Shown here: piece after piece, positions 25,993 through 36,570 of the stretch
Numbering within the stretch: the stretch's first letter is position 1
How the letters are laid out: the number at the start of each line of letters is the position of its first letter
Origin: UBA7239 sp964509075
GTDB lineage: Bacteria > Pseudomonadota > Gammaproteobacteria > Pseudomonadales > UBA7239
Reading direction: 5' to 3'
DNA length: 64,000 nt
Assembly: GCA_964509075.1 (NCBI GenBank)
Contig: CAZDWC010000001.1
Coordinates: 372,001 to 436,000, forward strand
Position numbers and translations under genes: made by a program
The notes under the pieces: generated by a model
The model's input: the letters and a program-made list of their open reading frames with translations, nothing else
The model's database searches: none
What the model was told of the DNA's origin: nothing

Positions 25993-27471
25993 TCAGAAGT
26001 TGAAATAGATGAATGGAGAGGTGCGGAACTTGCAGTATGCCATCAAGAATAGTGCGTACGAAAATATCAGGATGCTGGCCGTCTGCAGGGTTCTCTGGCG
26101 TGGCGTTGAAGTACTTGAAATCATATGTTGCATTGCGGCGTGTGAGTTGACGGGAAACAAACAGACCGCCATGGCGACAGCCAGATAAAGGGCAGTCAGT
26201 ATCATTGAGGGGGTAGCTGTGCCTGGGGCAAACACGTCCACAGGGGATAGAAGGCCGACAGCTTCTCTGAGTTGCGGAATCATGGCGTTTATTTCCGGGA
26301 TACTGGAAAAATCGGCCATACCATTCAGTATGCGTAAAGCCTGCTCGGTATCCTCTGCGCGGAAGAACACCCATGCGATGTTGACAAATATGAACGTGAT
26401 CAGTGCGGCAGGCGCGCGGTGCAGGCGGAATCCGTGCCTTGACCACAAGCGATGCGTGATCGCGGCGATGCCGTGCAGTCCTCCCCATATTACGAAAGTC
26501 CAGCTGGCACCGTGCCACAATCCTCCCAGCAGAAAGGTGATGAGCAGATTGCTGAATGTTTGTAGTGAGCCGTGATGGCTGCCGCCTAAAGGGATATAAA
26601 GATAGTCGCGAAGCCAGCGTGACAGTGTCATGTGCCAACGCAGCCAGAACTCCCTGATGTTGGTTGCGCGATATGGCGAATTGAAGTTTTGTGGGAGGTG
26701 AATATTCATCATGATGGCGGAGCCGATTGCCATGTCGGTGTAGCCGGAGAAATCAAAATAGATCTGCATGGTGTAGCCAAGGCTTGTAGTCCATGCCTCA
26801 AAGAATGTCAGGCCATCTGTTTGGTTAAAGCCGTGTTCGACCCAGATGGCAAATGTGTCGGCAAAAAATACTTTTTTGAAAAGGCCAATGCCGAAAATGA
26901 GAAGGCCGGTATTCATGTTGTGCCAGTTGATAAGCTTGTTTGATGTGTTGGCAAATTGAGACATCATCTCCCTGTGGTGGACAATGGGGCCGGAGATGAG
27001 CTGTGGAAAGAAAGTCACGAACAGACAGAAATCAATGAAGTTCTTTTCCCGGCATTTATTCTGGTGGCTGTCCACCAGATAGGCAATTTTCTGGAAGGTG
27101 AAAAAACTGATTCCAAGCGGGAGAATGATCTGCAGGGTCTGGATGTTTTGTTGGGAAAGGTGGTTGATGTTTTCAATGAGGAAGTCGGTGTATTTGTAAT
27201 AAGCCAGCAAGGCGAGGTTAAAGCCTATGCCGGCAGTTAGTACGCGTCGATCAGGTGTTGCCTGAAGTGATTTGCCAACGAAAAAATTAACCAGGATGGA
27301 GATAATGATCAGGGCAATATATTGCGGATTCCAGTAGCCGTAGAAAAACAGTGATGCAGCAAATAGCCATAGTTTTCCGGCCTGCATGTGCTGGCGATGA
27401 TTGAGTGCAAAATAAACCACAATGGACAGTGGCAGGAATAACGCGATGTAAACAAAGGAATTAAACAGCAT
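25993..27471 (-). CDS. MBOAT-family membrane O-acyltransferase (AlgI-like)
   Basis: A 492-residue polytopic protein. The MBOAT core has FWLRWHMTLSRWLRDYLYIP (H280) and the conserved catalytic histidine H320 in LLGGLWHGASW. These enzymes move acyl groups across the inner membrane for modification of exported polysaccharides. ATG at 27471 (MLFNSFVYIALFLPLS) is the typical AlgI start; the eight residues upstream are not conserved. It is directly followed by the SGNH partner and preceded by an acyltransferase-3 gene 45 bases upstream, all on the minus strand. Confidence 0.93.
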   Translation of the reverse strand: MLFNSFVYIALFLPLSIVVYFALNHRQHMQAGKLWLFAASLFFYGYWNPQYIALIIISILVNFFVGKSLQATPDRRVLTAGIGFNLALLAYYKYTDFLIENINHLSQQNIQTLQIILPLGISFFTFQKIAYLVDSHQNKCREKNFIDFCLFVTFFPQLISGPIVHHREMMSQFANTSNKLINWHNMNTGLLIFGIGLFKKVFFADTFAIWVEHGFNQTDGLTFFEAWTTSLGYTMQIYFDFSGYTDMAIGSAIMMNIHLPQNFNSPYRATNIREFWLRWHMTLSRWLRDYLYIPLGGSHHGSLQTFSNLLITFLLGGLWHGASWTFVIWGGLHGIAAITHRLWSRHGFRLHRAPAALITFIFVNIAWVFFRAEDTEQALRILNGMADFSSIPEINAMIPQLREAVGLLSPVDVFAPGTATPSMILTALYLAVAMAVCLFPVNSHAAMQHMISSTSTPRQRTLQTASILIFSYALFLMAYCKFRTSPFIYFNF

Positions 27472-27516
27472 GGTTGTGTGCTGTTGGCGGCGCATTCAGT
27501 TGCATCAACAGGACTG

Positions 27517-28659
27517 TTACCACAGTCGGTCAACCCATGTGCCAACCGGTGTGGTGATTTTCTGCAGCAGCCAGCCAATACCAATGAAGGCCACGAGCCA
27601 CAGCAGTGTGGCTGCCCATGCCGGCAGGTGGTGGAAAAACAGGTCGTAGCGCGACATCAACGGCCAGTGCAGCAGATAGGTCTCGTACGAGTAGACGCCA
27701 AACAGATTGAGAAACTTGTTGTCCAGGCGCTTGAGGGAGAAATAAACAATCAATGCAGCCATGGTCAGCAGGCTGGTTGCCTGGCCGATAAAAAAGCCGT
27801 CGTCAAAGCCGATGTTTTTCAACAGCGCCGATGCCTGTGGCCACTGGCCGGGCGTGTTGTGGCTCGCCATGTAGGCTGCGGACAGCAGGCCCGCCGCGAC
27901 CAGCAAGTAGCGGCCAATGCCCCCCGACTGGTTGCGAAACCACTGCAGGGTTTTGATCTTGGCGGGATTGCTTTGCAGCCACCACGCAAGCAGGATGCCG
28001 AGGGAAAAAGCATTGGTGTGCAGGCGGTGCAGCCAGTTGACCTGCAGATCCAGAGGGTCGAGCAAGGCAAAGGCATTGGCAATCACGGCCAGCAGGATGG
28101 CGGTGAGCCAGGGGCGCTGGCGCATGAAAAACAAGGGAAACAATGCATAGAACATCAGCATCCAGCTGATGTACCAGAAAGGTGAATTCACATCGTCAAA
28201 GGCGCTGGCGCGTGGAAACCAGCCGGCAAAGGACTGTGCCATGTAGGTCAGCCCGTATTGTTTGCCCAGTAACAGGTAGTCGCCGGCAAACAGCAGGATC
28301 AGCACAATCCAGAAAGGAATGAAAACCTTGATCAGCCTGCGTTGGTAGAACTCGAGGGCCGGCATCTGCTTTTTCAGCATGCCTACTGTCAGGCCGTAGC
28401 CGGACATGAACAGGAACAGGTCAACGCCGACGCCGGCGGCGATGGAGAGTGGATACAGGAAACTGTTGTCGGTCACCAGCATGTAGCTGATGTGGGCGAA
28501 AACAATCGCCAGCATGCCAAGGCCTTTCAGTTCCTGCGTGACGGGCACCGGGAACAGTTCTGTGTGCGCCGTTTTGCGGAAACTCAGCAGTACCGCTGCG
28601 AGGCAGACGGCAATGACAATCCAGGTGGACTGAACGGTATCGGTAACAGTAATCAGCAT
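27517..28659 (-). CDS. Acyltransferase-3 family membrane protein (OafA-like)
   Basis: A 380-residue protein with about ten hydrophobic helices. Acyltransferase-3 hallmarks are the early histidine in VFAHISYM (H56), FLFMSGYGLTVGML, RRLIKVFIPFW and the C-terminal SYETYLLHWPL. It would O-acylate a cell-surface glycan or lipid carrier. It heads the cassette with the MBOAT and SGNH genes, giving two different acyltransferase types in one operon. No glycosyltransferase or polymerase is nearby, so the glycan target is encoded elsewhere. Confidence 0.9.
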   Translation of the reverse strand: MLITVTDTVQSTWIVIAVCLAAVLLSFRKTAHTELFPVPVTQELKGLGMLAIVFAHISYMLVTDNSFLYPLSIAAGVGVDLFLFMSGYGLTVGMLKKQMPALEFYQRRLIKVFIPFWIVLILLFAGDYLLLGKQYGLTYMAQSFAGWFPRASAFDDVNSPFWYISWMLMFYALFPLFFMRQRPWLTAILLAVIANAFALLDPLDLQVNWLHRLHTNAFSLGILLAWWLQSNPAKIKTLQWFRNQSGGIGRYLLVAAGLLSAAYMASHNTPGQWPQASALLKNIGFDDGFFIGQATSLLTMAALIVYFSLKRLDNKFLNLFGVYSYETYLLHWPLMSRYDLFFHHLPAWAATLLWLVAFIGIGWLLQKITTPVGTWVDRLW

Positions 28660-28727
28660 GCAGGCTCTCGCGACAAAGAACAGCTCAAGCCTGCGATATT
28701 ACCTTGATTTGCGTACGCAAAAAACGC

Positions 28728-28853
28728 TTACAGCACCATGCTGACGCCGATGGCGACAACGGCCATCACGGCGGCAAATGCGCCAACCATGATGAAAACT
28801 TTCGCCATGGTCGATTTGTCGCCCTGTTGCCAATAGCTCTGTTGCTCTGCCAT
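28728..28853 (-). CDS. 41-residue single-pass membrane protein
   Basis: The minus-strand frame encodes MAEQQSYWQQGDKSTMAKVF followed by a hydrophobic helix (about residues 19-41) that runs to the stop codon. GGAG lies 9 bases before the ATG. The polar N-terminus and single C-terminal helix match small tail-anchored inner-membrane proteins that modulate larger complexes. It lies between xseA and the acyltransferase gene in the same direction. Function is unknown; expression is not proven. Confidence 0.55.
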   Translation of the reverse strand: MAEQQSYWQQGDKSTMAKVFIMVGAFAAVMAVVAIGVSMVL

Positions 28854-28917
28854 GTCTCAGCTCTCCATTATTTTTGTTGAGGCTAAATCAAAGAGACGGG
28901 GGAAATATTGATTCGGA

Positions 28918-30267
28918 TCAATTTCCTTCCGGAAGGCGGTGCGTGGAGTTGACGGTGCAATCCAGTACCCCATCCTGCAGGTGTACCTGGATTGATGCGC
29001 CGCTGCGGGTGTCCGCGATGTGGGTAATCGTGCGCTGCTGTGCGTCGCTGGCAATGGCGTAGCCGCGCCGCAAGGTTGCCAGCGGACTCACGCTGTCGAG
29101 CAGCGCGCCCAGATGCTGCAGGCGCTGCCTTGATGCTTGCAGTCTCTGCTGCGCGAGTGTCTGTAATTGGCGATTGGATTGTTGCAGACGGGTGTGCAAC
29201 TGTTGCAGTTGCATCGCCGGGTTATGACGTTGCAGTTGCAGGTTCAGTTTTTCCAATTGCAGCTTTTGCAATTGCAGCTGCCGCAGCTGGGCATGGCGCA
29301 AACGCCATTCGAGATGATCGGCGCGCTGTTGTTGTTCGCGCAGCGTGTGGCCGGGATGCCGCAGACGTTTGGCGAAGTGCAGCAAACTGTTGCGCAACCC
29401 GGCTATGTGCTGTTGCAGAAGTTTTTCGAACATCGAGCGATAATGCGTGAACAGGATCTGGTAATCCTCCTGTTCGGGCGAGAGCAATTCTGCTGCGGCT
29501 GACGGTGTGGGCGCACGCATGTCGGCAACGAAATCACAGATTGTGAAATCGGTTTCATGACCGATGGCGCTGACAACCGGGATTTCGCTGGCAAACACGG
29601 CGCGCGCCACGGCCTCCTCGTTGAAGGCCCACAGGTCTTCCAGAGAGCCGCCGCCGCGTGCGACGATCAGTGCATCGATATCCTGTTGCGTGTTGGCCAG
29701 TTGCAAGGCCTTGACAATGGCCGGTGCTGCTTCTGCGCCCTGCACCGGTACCGGAAAAATGCTGATGCGGATAGCGGGGAAACGGCGGCGGAATACCGAG
29801 AGAATGTCGCGGATGGCCGCGCCCGTGGGTGAAGTGATAACGCCAATATGGTGTGGAAAATCGGGTAGTTCCTGTTTGAACTCATCGTTGAACAAACATT
29901 CGTCTTCGAGTTTGGCTTTCAATTGTTCGAAAGCGATTTGCAGATTGCCGGCACCTTCGGCCTGCAGGTTTTCCACAATAAGCTGGTAGTCGCCGCGCCC
30001 CTCGTACAAGCTGACGCGTCCGCGTGCAATCACTTGCATGCCGTGTTCCGGTCGAAAGCGCAGCAGTGCATTGTTGCCGCGAAACATCGCGCAGCGAATC
30101 TGTGCTTTCTGGTCTTTGAGCGTGAAATACCAGTGGCCGGATGACGGGATGGAGAGATTGGAAATTTCGCCACGCACCCATACGGTGGCCAGATGCACTT
30201 CCAGCAACTGCCGCGCGCGGCGGTTGAGTTCGGTGACGCTGAGGATGTTGTCGCGGGAGTTGCTCAT
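28918..30267 (-). CDS. xseA: Exodeoxyribonuclease VII large subunit
   Basis: A 449-residue protein. An N-terminal OB-fold (LSVTELNRRARQLLEVHL, VWVRGEISNLSIPSSGHWYF) is followed by the catalytic domain with ITSPTGAAIRDI, DALIVARGGGSLEDLWAFN and SAIGHETDFTICDFVAD. A long Gln/Leu-rich coiled coil follows. With XseB it degrades single-stranded DNA from both ends. ATG at 30267 gives the normal N-terminus MSNSRDNIL; upstream residues are not family sequence. The coiled coil is unusually rich in Q-L-Q repeats. The xseB gene is not in this window. Confidence 0.96.
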   Translation of the reverse strand: MSNSRDNILSVTELNRRARQLLEVHLATVWVRGEISNLSIPSSGHWYFTLKDQKAQIRCAMFRGNNALLRFRPEHGMQVIARGRVSLYEGRGDYQLIVENLQAEGAGNLQIAFEQLKAKLEDECLFNDEFKQELPDFPHHIGVITSPTGAAIRDILSVFRRRFPAIRISIFPVPVQGAEAAPAIVKALQLANTQQDIDALIVARGGGSLEDLWAFNEEAVARAVFASEIPVVSAIGHETDFTICDFVADMRAPTPSAAAELLSPEQEDYQILFTHYRSMFEKLLQQHIAGLRNSLLHFAKRLRHPGHTLREQQQRADHLEWRLRHAQLRQLQLQKLQLEKLNLQLQRHNPAMQLQQLHTRLQQSNRQLQTLAQQRLQASRQRLQHLGALLDSVSPLATLRRGYAIASDAQQRTITHIADTRSGASIQVHLQDGVLDCTVNSTHRLPEGN

Positions 30268-30319
30268 GTTTTTGGCGTTTGGCTCACCGTGCGTTTCTAT
30301 CTGCATGATACAGGCAAAA

Positions 30320-30346
30320 AAAACCCGCATTGCTGCGGGTTTTTCA
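30320..30346 (-). terminator. Terminator after tRNA-Leu
   Basis: ACCCGCA / TGCGGGT (30323-30329 / 30334-30340) with loop TTGC. On the minus strand the stem is followed by eight T residues. It ends the tRNA-Leu transcript 4 bases after its CCA. Confidence 0.85.
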
Positions 30347-30349
30347 GGT

Positions 30350-30434
30350 TGGTACCCGAAGCCGGACTCGAACCGGCACGACTTGCGTCACTACCACCTC
30401 AAGGTAGCGTGTCTACCAGTTCCACCATCCGGGC
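30350..30434 (-). tRNA. tRNA-Leu (anticodon GAG)
   Basis: Read on the minus strand, this is an 85-base class II tRNA. It has a 7-pair acceptor stem (GCCCGGA / TTCGGGT with G-T pairs), an anticodon loop TTGAGGT giving GAG, a long variable arm, the T loop GGTTCGAGTCC and an encoded CCA. It sits downstream of secG, the usual gammaproteobacterial position. Confidence 0.97.
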
Positions 30435-30483
30435 TTAAAACTTGTGTTTCTTGAAAATGTGCTCATATGTAAGCCGCAACCAC

Positions 30484-30876
30484 TTATTGCGCGGGAGCAA
30501 CAGGTACATCGGCAGCTGCAGGCTGGTTCTCTGCTGCCGGTACATCACCCGCAGGTTGCGCTGCGGGTTCTTCCTTTTTGGCTGCTGCGTTGTGCGCTTC
30601 AATCAGCGCTGCGTCGGGGACGCCGGCGTCTGTGTTGAGAGCGGACTTGTGCTTGGCCATGATCGACAAGGTAAAGCTGGTTGCGAAGAACACGGCAACC
30701 AGCAGGGCAGTGGTGTGGCTGAGCAGATTGCCGCTGCCGCTGCTGCCGAACAGGGTTTGCGAGCCGCCGCTGCCGAAGGAGGCGCCCATCTCGGCACCCT
30801 TGCCCTGTTGCAGCAAAATCAGGCCGATGATGGCCAGGGCCACCAGAATGTGCAGTGCGATGATCAGTGCTTCCAT
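30484..30876 (-). CDS. secG: Preprotein translocase subunit SecG
   Basis: A 130-residue protein with two transmembrane helices. The first is at residues 2-22 (IIALHILVALAIIGLILL). The conserved loop QQGKGAEMGASFGSGGSQTLFGSSGSGNLL comes next, followed by the second helix at about 54-72. It is the accessory subunit of the SecYEG channel. The 55-residue C-terminal tail is Ala/Pro-rich and variable. Its ATG overlaps the tpiA stop codon by one base (TAATG), so translation is coupled. Confidence 0.96.
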   Translation of the reverse strand: MEALIIALHILVALAIIGLILLQQGKGAEMGASFGSGGSQTLFGSSGSGNLLSHTTALLVAVFFATSFTLSIMAKHKSALNTDAGVPDAALIEAHNAAAKKEEPAAQPAGDVPAAENQPAAADVPVAPAQ

Positions 30877-31628
30877 TATTGTTCCGCCGCGTTAACGATG
30901 GCGCAGAACTGTTGTGGATCCAGTGCTGCACCGCCCACCAGGCCGCCATCGACATCCGGCTGGGCAAAAAGAAGGCCGGCATTATCCGCTTTCACACTGC
31001 CGCCGTAAAGCAGGATAAGTGAATTTGCTTGCGCGGGTTCGCGGGTTGCCCACAGCGAGCGGATGAAGGCATGGACGGCCTGCGCCTGTTCAGGGCTGGC
31101 GGTCTTGCCGGTGCCGATAGCCCATACCGGTTCGTAGGCGACGACGAGACGGGCCAGTTGCGTTGAATCGAGCGCGTTGAGTGCGGCGTTGATCTGTGCG
31201 GCAATCACCTGCTCGGTGCTGCCGGATTCGCGTTCGGCGAGCGTTTCGCCCACGCACAGTATCGGAGTCAGATCCTGTGCCAGCACTTGTTTGAGTTTTT
31301 CGACAACCACTGCATCGGTGTCGCCAAACAGCGCGCGGCGCTCGGAATGGCCGACCAGTACGAAATGGCAGCCCAGGTCATTCAGCATGAATGCGCTGAT
31401 TTCCCCGGTATAGGCGCCCTGCGCAAACTGGTTGACATTCTGTGCGCCCCAGCGGATGCCGCTGACGGTCAACAGTTCGCGGCACAGCGGCAGATGCACA
31501 AAGGGTGCACAGACAGCAACGTCTACGGGAGTGTCGGCCAGTTCACTGCGCAGCGCATTGAGCAGCTCGGTGGCAGATGCCAGCGAACCATGCATTTTCC
31601 AGTTGCCCACGACCAGTTTTTTTCGCAT
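30876..31628 (-). CDS. tpiA: Triosephosphate isomerase
   Basis: A 250-residue TIM-barrel enzyme that interconverts dihydroxyacetone phosphate and glyceraldehyde-3-phosphate. Catalytic residues are visible: K11 in NWKMHG, H94 in VGHSERR and E166 in YEPVWAIGTG. The phosphate loop LYGGSVKADN is present. ATG at 31628 gives the normal start MRKKLVVGNWKMHG. It is translationally coupled to secG. The upstream glmM gene is separated from it by a peroxiredoxin gene on the other strand. Confidence 0.98.
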   Translation of the reverse strand: MRKKLVVGNWKMHGSLASATELLNALRSELADTPVDVAVCAPFVHLPLCRELLTVSGIRWGAQNVNQFAQGAYTGEISAFMLNDLGCHFVLVGHSERRALFGDTDAVVVEKLKQVLAQDLTPILCVGETLAERESGSTEQVIAAQINAALNALDSTQLARLVVAYEPVWAIGTGKTASPEQAQAVHAFIRSLWATREPAQANSLILLYGGSVKADNAGLLFAQPDVDGGLVGGAALDPQQFCAIVNAAEQ

Positions 31629-31682
31629 GTGTTTAACCCTCATTGTGGCGTGCTGCGAACGCGGACGGCATTGTAGCGCACA

Positions 31683-31727
31683 GCTTGCTTTTACATCGCT
31701 TGCTTTTACACGGAGCAGGCTTTTACC
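31683..31727. repeat. 13-bp iterons upstream of the peroxiredoxin gene
   Basis: GCTTGCTTTTACA occurs perfectly at 31683-31695 and 31698-31710 (15-base period). A degenerate third copy, GCAGGCTTTTACC, is at 31715-31727. The array lies between divergent tpiA and peroxiredoxin genes, 53 bases before the latter's start, and could be a regulator-binding array. Confidence 0.6.
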
Positions 31728-31779
31728 ATGCCTGCGCTTCAGGATTCATAAACCCTTACTGCACTTCAGGAGATAGCCC

Positions 31780-32259
31780 GTGACAATTGCCGTCGGTTCC
31801 ACCATACCCGCACTCAAGCTGAAAACTCCCGGCCCGAAAGGCCCTGCCGACATCACGACCGGCGATATTTTCACCGGCAAGAAAGTGGTGCTGTTCGCGG
31901 TGCCCGGTGCATTCACGCCGACCTGTTCGGAAGCGCATCTGCCCGGTTTTGTGGTGCAAGCACCGAATATCAAGGCAAAAGGCGTGGACACCATCGTCTG
32001 CATGGCACCGAACGACGCCTTTGTCATGGGTGCCTGGAGCAAGGCACAGAATGCCGAGGAAATCCTGATGCTGGCCGATGGCAGCAACGAGTTTGCTGCC
32101 GCCTTGGGTCTGGAGTGGGATGCGCGCGCCTTCGGGCTGGGTATGCGCTGCAAACGCTTCGCCATGATTGTCGACAACGGCGTAGTGAGCCACCTCGCTA
32201 TTGACGAGAAAGGCCTGGAAAAATCGTCAGCGGAAGCGATTCTGCAGCAGCTGGGTTGA
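31780..32259 (+). CDS. Prx5-type peroxiredoxin
   Basis: A 159-residue thioredoxin-fold peroxidase. The peroxidatic cysteine is in PGAFTPTCSEAHLPGF, the AhpC/Prx5 signature P-x-x-x-T-x-x-C. It reduces peroxides with thiol electrons from glutathione/glutaredoxin or a partner. The second cysteine-bearing segment GMRCKRFAMIVDNGVV is typical of the group. GTG at 31780 is the start, with AGGAG 7 bases upstream. It is inserted on the opposite strand inside the otherwise conserved glmM-tpiA block and closed by its own terminator. Confidence 0.93.
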   Translation: MTIAVGSTIPALKLKTPGPKGPADITTGDIFTGKKVVLFAVPGAFTPTCSEAHLPGFVVQAPNIKAKGVDTIVCMAPNDAFVMGAWSKAQNAEEILMLADGSNEFAAALGLEWDARAFGLGMRCKRFAMIVDNGVVSHLAIDEKGLEKSSAEAILQQLG

Positions 32260-32275
32260 GCAGGCATCAAGCATG

Positions 32276-32305
32276 AAAAAGCCGGCGTAAGTGCCGGCTT
32301 TTTTT
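32276..32305 (+). terminator. Terminator after the peroxiredoxin gene
   Basis: AGCCGGC / GCCGGCT (32280-32286 / 32293-32299) is followed by a T-run and preceded by an A-run, so it could also stop the convergent glmM transcript. Confidence 0.87.
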
Positions 32306-32355
32306 CGTCTGTCGTCTGTCGTTTTTTGATGAATGTTGTGATCAGGTAATTGCGA

Positions 32356-33699
32356 TCAGGCAATTTCCGCAGCGACAAATTCTGCGAGCTCCGTGGCGAG
32401 TGGTTTCACTACGTCAATATCAGCACCTTCTACCATTACACGCACTAATGGTTCTGTTCCCGAAGGGCGCAGTAAAATTCTGCCAGCTTTACCCAGCTTG
32501 GCTTCAGCATTTTTGACCGCGCTGGCGATCTGCGGATAGCTACCGAGATCAAACTTCTGCCCCGTACGCACATTGATCATCACTTGCGGGAATTTGTGCA
32601 TGCCGCTTTTCATGTCGGCGAGATTTTTGCCACTGTTGCGCAATGACAATAACACTTGCAGTGCCGAGACGATGCCATCACCGGTGGTGGTGACATGGTT
32701 GCAGACAATGTGCCCGGAGTTTTCGCCACCCAGATCCCACTGGTTTTGTTGCATGGCTTCAATCACGTAGCGATCACCGACCTTGGCGCGCATGAAAGGA
32801 ATTCCCATCGCTTCCAGTGCCAGCTCGAAACCCAGATTGCTCATTTGTGTGCCAACCACGCCGTTGCATTCACCGCGCGCGTGCTGGTCGCAGGCGATGA
32901 TGTAGAGCAATTCGTCGCCATCCACCAGTTCGCCCTTGTGATCGACAAACAATACGCGGTCGCCATCGCCATCAAAGGCAATGCCGAGATGTGCCTTGTG
33001 TTCCAGCACGGCGCGCTGCAATTCGCCGGGATGTGTGGAGCCGCAGTTCTGGTTGATGTTGAGGCCATCGGGTTTGCAGGCGATGTCGATCACCTCGGCG
33101 CCTAGTTCGCGAAACACATTGGGGGCAATGTGGTAGGTGGCGCCGTTGGCGCAATCAATGGCAATGCGCATGCCGCGCAAATTGAAGCCGAAAGGCACCG
33201 TGCTTTTGCAGAATTCGATATAGCGACCAGCGGCATCGGCTATGCGGCGCGCCTTGCCGAGCAGTGTGGGATTGTCGATGGTCATCGGTTCATCGAGTTG
33301 CGCTTCGATGGCATGCTCAATGTCATCGGGCAGCTTGCGACCTTGGCTGCAGAAAAACTTGATGCCGTTGTCTTCATGCGGGTTGTGCGAAGCGCTGATG
33401 ACGATGCCGGCCTGTGCGTTGAAGGTGCGTGTGAGGTAGGCAATCGCCGGTGTGGGCATGGGGCCGAGCAAACCGACATTGACGCCGGCGCTGATCAAGC
33501 CGGCTTCCAGTGCCGATTCAAACATGTAACCGGAGATGCGGGTGTCTTTGCCGATCAGGATCAGCTGGTTGGCGTCACCGGCACGTTGAGCCAGCACTTT
33601 GCCGGCTGCCCAACCCAGTTTGAGCATGAAGTCGGGGGTGACAGGGGCTTCGCCCACGCGCCCGCGTATGCCATCGGTGCCGAAATACTGTTTTGACAT
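32356..33699 (-). CDS. glmM: Phosphoglucosamine mutase
   Basis: A 447-residue alpha-D-phosphohexomutase that makes glucosamine-1-phosphate for peptidoglycan and LPS precursors. It begins YFGTDGIRGRVG. The phosphoserine loop is ISASHNPHEDNG (S102), the metal loop is DGDGDR and the sugar-binding segment is GGENSGH. The C-terminal phosphate-binding RPSGTEPLVRVMVE completes the set. It follows folP by 12 bases, as in E. coli. Confidence 0.97.
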   Translation of the reverse strand: MSKQYFGTDGIRGRVGEAPVTPDFMLKLGWAAGKVLAQRAGDANQLILIGKDTRISGYMFESALEAGLISAGVNVGLLGPMPTPAIAYLTRTFNAQAGIVISASHNPHEDNGIKFFCSQGRKLPDDIEHAIEAQLDEPMTIDNPTLLGKARRIADAAGRYIEFCKSTVPFGFNLRGMRIAIDCANGATYHIAPNVFRELGAEVIDIACKPDGLNINQNCGSTHPGELQRAVLEHKAHLGIAFDGDGDRVLFVDHKGELVDGDELLYIIACDQHARGECNGVVGTQMSNLGFELALEAMGIPFMRAKVGDRYVIEAMQQNQWDLGGENSGHIVCNHVTTTGDGIVSALQVLLSLRNSGKNLADMKSGMHKFPQVMINVRTGQKFDLGSYPQIASAVKNAEAKLGKAGRILLRPSGTEPLVRVMVEGADIDVVKPLATELAEFVAAEIA

Positions 33700-33711
33700 G
33701 AAGTTACCTTT

Positions 33712-34557
33712 TCAATGCGATTCGCGTATGGCGCGCCAGATTTTCAGCATGTCGCTGGTTGCGGCGACATCATGCACACGCAAGATTCGCGCACCGCCAT
33801 CGAGTGCAATTTGTGCAAGAGCCAGAGAAGCGGGCAAACGTTCGTTTATCGGTCTGCCGGTTATTTTACCCGCAATCGACTTGCGTGACAGTCCGACCAG
33901 TAGCGGCCAGGGCAGAGCTGCGAGTTGGTTCAGGTGTTTGAGCAGCGACAGATTGTGCTCCAGTGCCTTGCCGAAACCGAAGCCGGGGTCGAGCAGGATG
34001 TTTTCTGCGGGGATGCCGGCCTGTATGCAGGCATTGGCACGCGCAACCAGCCAGTCATGTACTTCCTTGACGACATTTGCATATGTCGGGTTTGCCTGCA
34101 TATCGCCCGGTTCGCCCTGCATGTGCATCAGGCACACCGGCAACCCGGTGGCGGCGGCGGCGGCGAGTGCGCCTTCGCGTTGCAGGGCGCGCACGTCGTT
34201 GATCAGCCCGGCACCGGCTTTTGCAGCTTCCATCATCAATGCGGGATTGCTGGTGTCGACAGAAATCACCGCGTTGATGCGGGTGGCAATGGCTTCGACA
34301 ACCGGCAGCACGCGCGCCATTTCCTCTGCGCTGGAAACCGGTGTGGCGCCGGGGCGGGTGGATTCGCCGCCGATGTCGAGTAACGCTGCACCCTCGTTCA
34401 CCATCTGCTCGGCCGCGCGCAGGCAATGATCGAGTGCGGCGCGATCATTGTCGAAAAACCTGCCGCCATCGGAAAAAGAATCCGGCGTGATGTTGAGTAT
34501 GCCCATCACCACCGGTTGCGAGAGATCGAGATTTTTTTTACCGCATTGTAAAAACAT
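33712..34557 (-). CDS. folP: Dihydropteroate synthase
   Basis: A 281-residue TIM-barrel enzyme that joins p-aminobenzoate to the pterin pyrophosphate in folate synthesis. Motifs visible are MGILNITPDSFSDGG, DIGGESTRPGA, SVDTSNP, INDVRAL, LMHMQGEPGDMQ, DPGFGFGK and GLSRKS. ATG at 34557 is chosen because the preceding 16 residues of the open frame are not family sequence. It lies between ftsH and glmM, its usual place. Confidence 0.97.
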   Translation of the reverse strand: MFLQCGKKNLDLSQPVVMGILNITPDSFSDGGRFFDNDRAALDHCLRAAEQMVNEGAALLDIGGESTRPGATPVSSAEEMARVLPVVEAIATRINAVISVDTSNPALMMEAAKAGAGLINDVRALQREGALAAAAATGLPVCLMHMQGEPGDMQANPTYANVVKEVHDWLVARANACIQAGIPAENILLDPGFGFGKALEHNLSLLKHLNQLAALPWPLLVGLSRKSIAGKITGRPINERLPASLALAQIALDGGARILRVHDVAATSDMLKIWRAIRESH

Positions 34558-34582
34558 GGAGGGACAGCAAAGACGCCGGCGA

Positions 34583-36514
<1,932 letters not shown>

Positions 36515-36570
36515 AACGGCGACCTCTTAAACAATAGCCAATGCAACATACTACAGACCGGGCCTTGCGG

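Noticed and set aside
24854..26638. The 594-codon form of the AlgX-like gene
   Set aside because: The first 216 codons run through the MBOAT gene in another frame and are not protein-like; the ATG at 25990 abuts the MBOAT stop and starts a membrane anchor.
26632..27240. Two plus-strand ORFs opposite the MBOAT gene (26632-26943, 26956-27240)
   Set aside because: Antisense to clear membrane-protein sequence.
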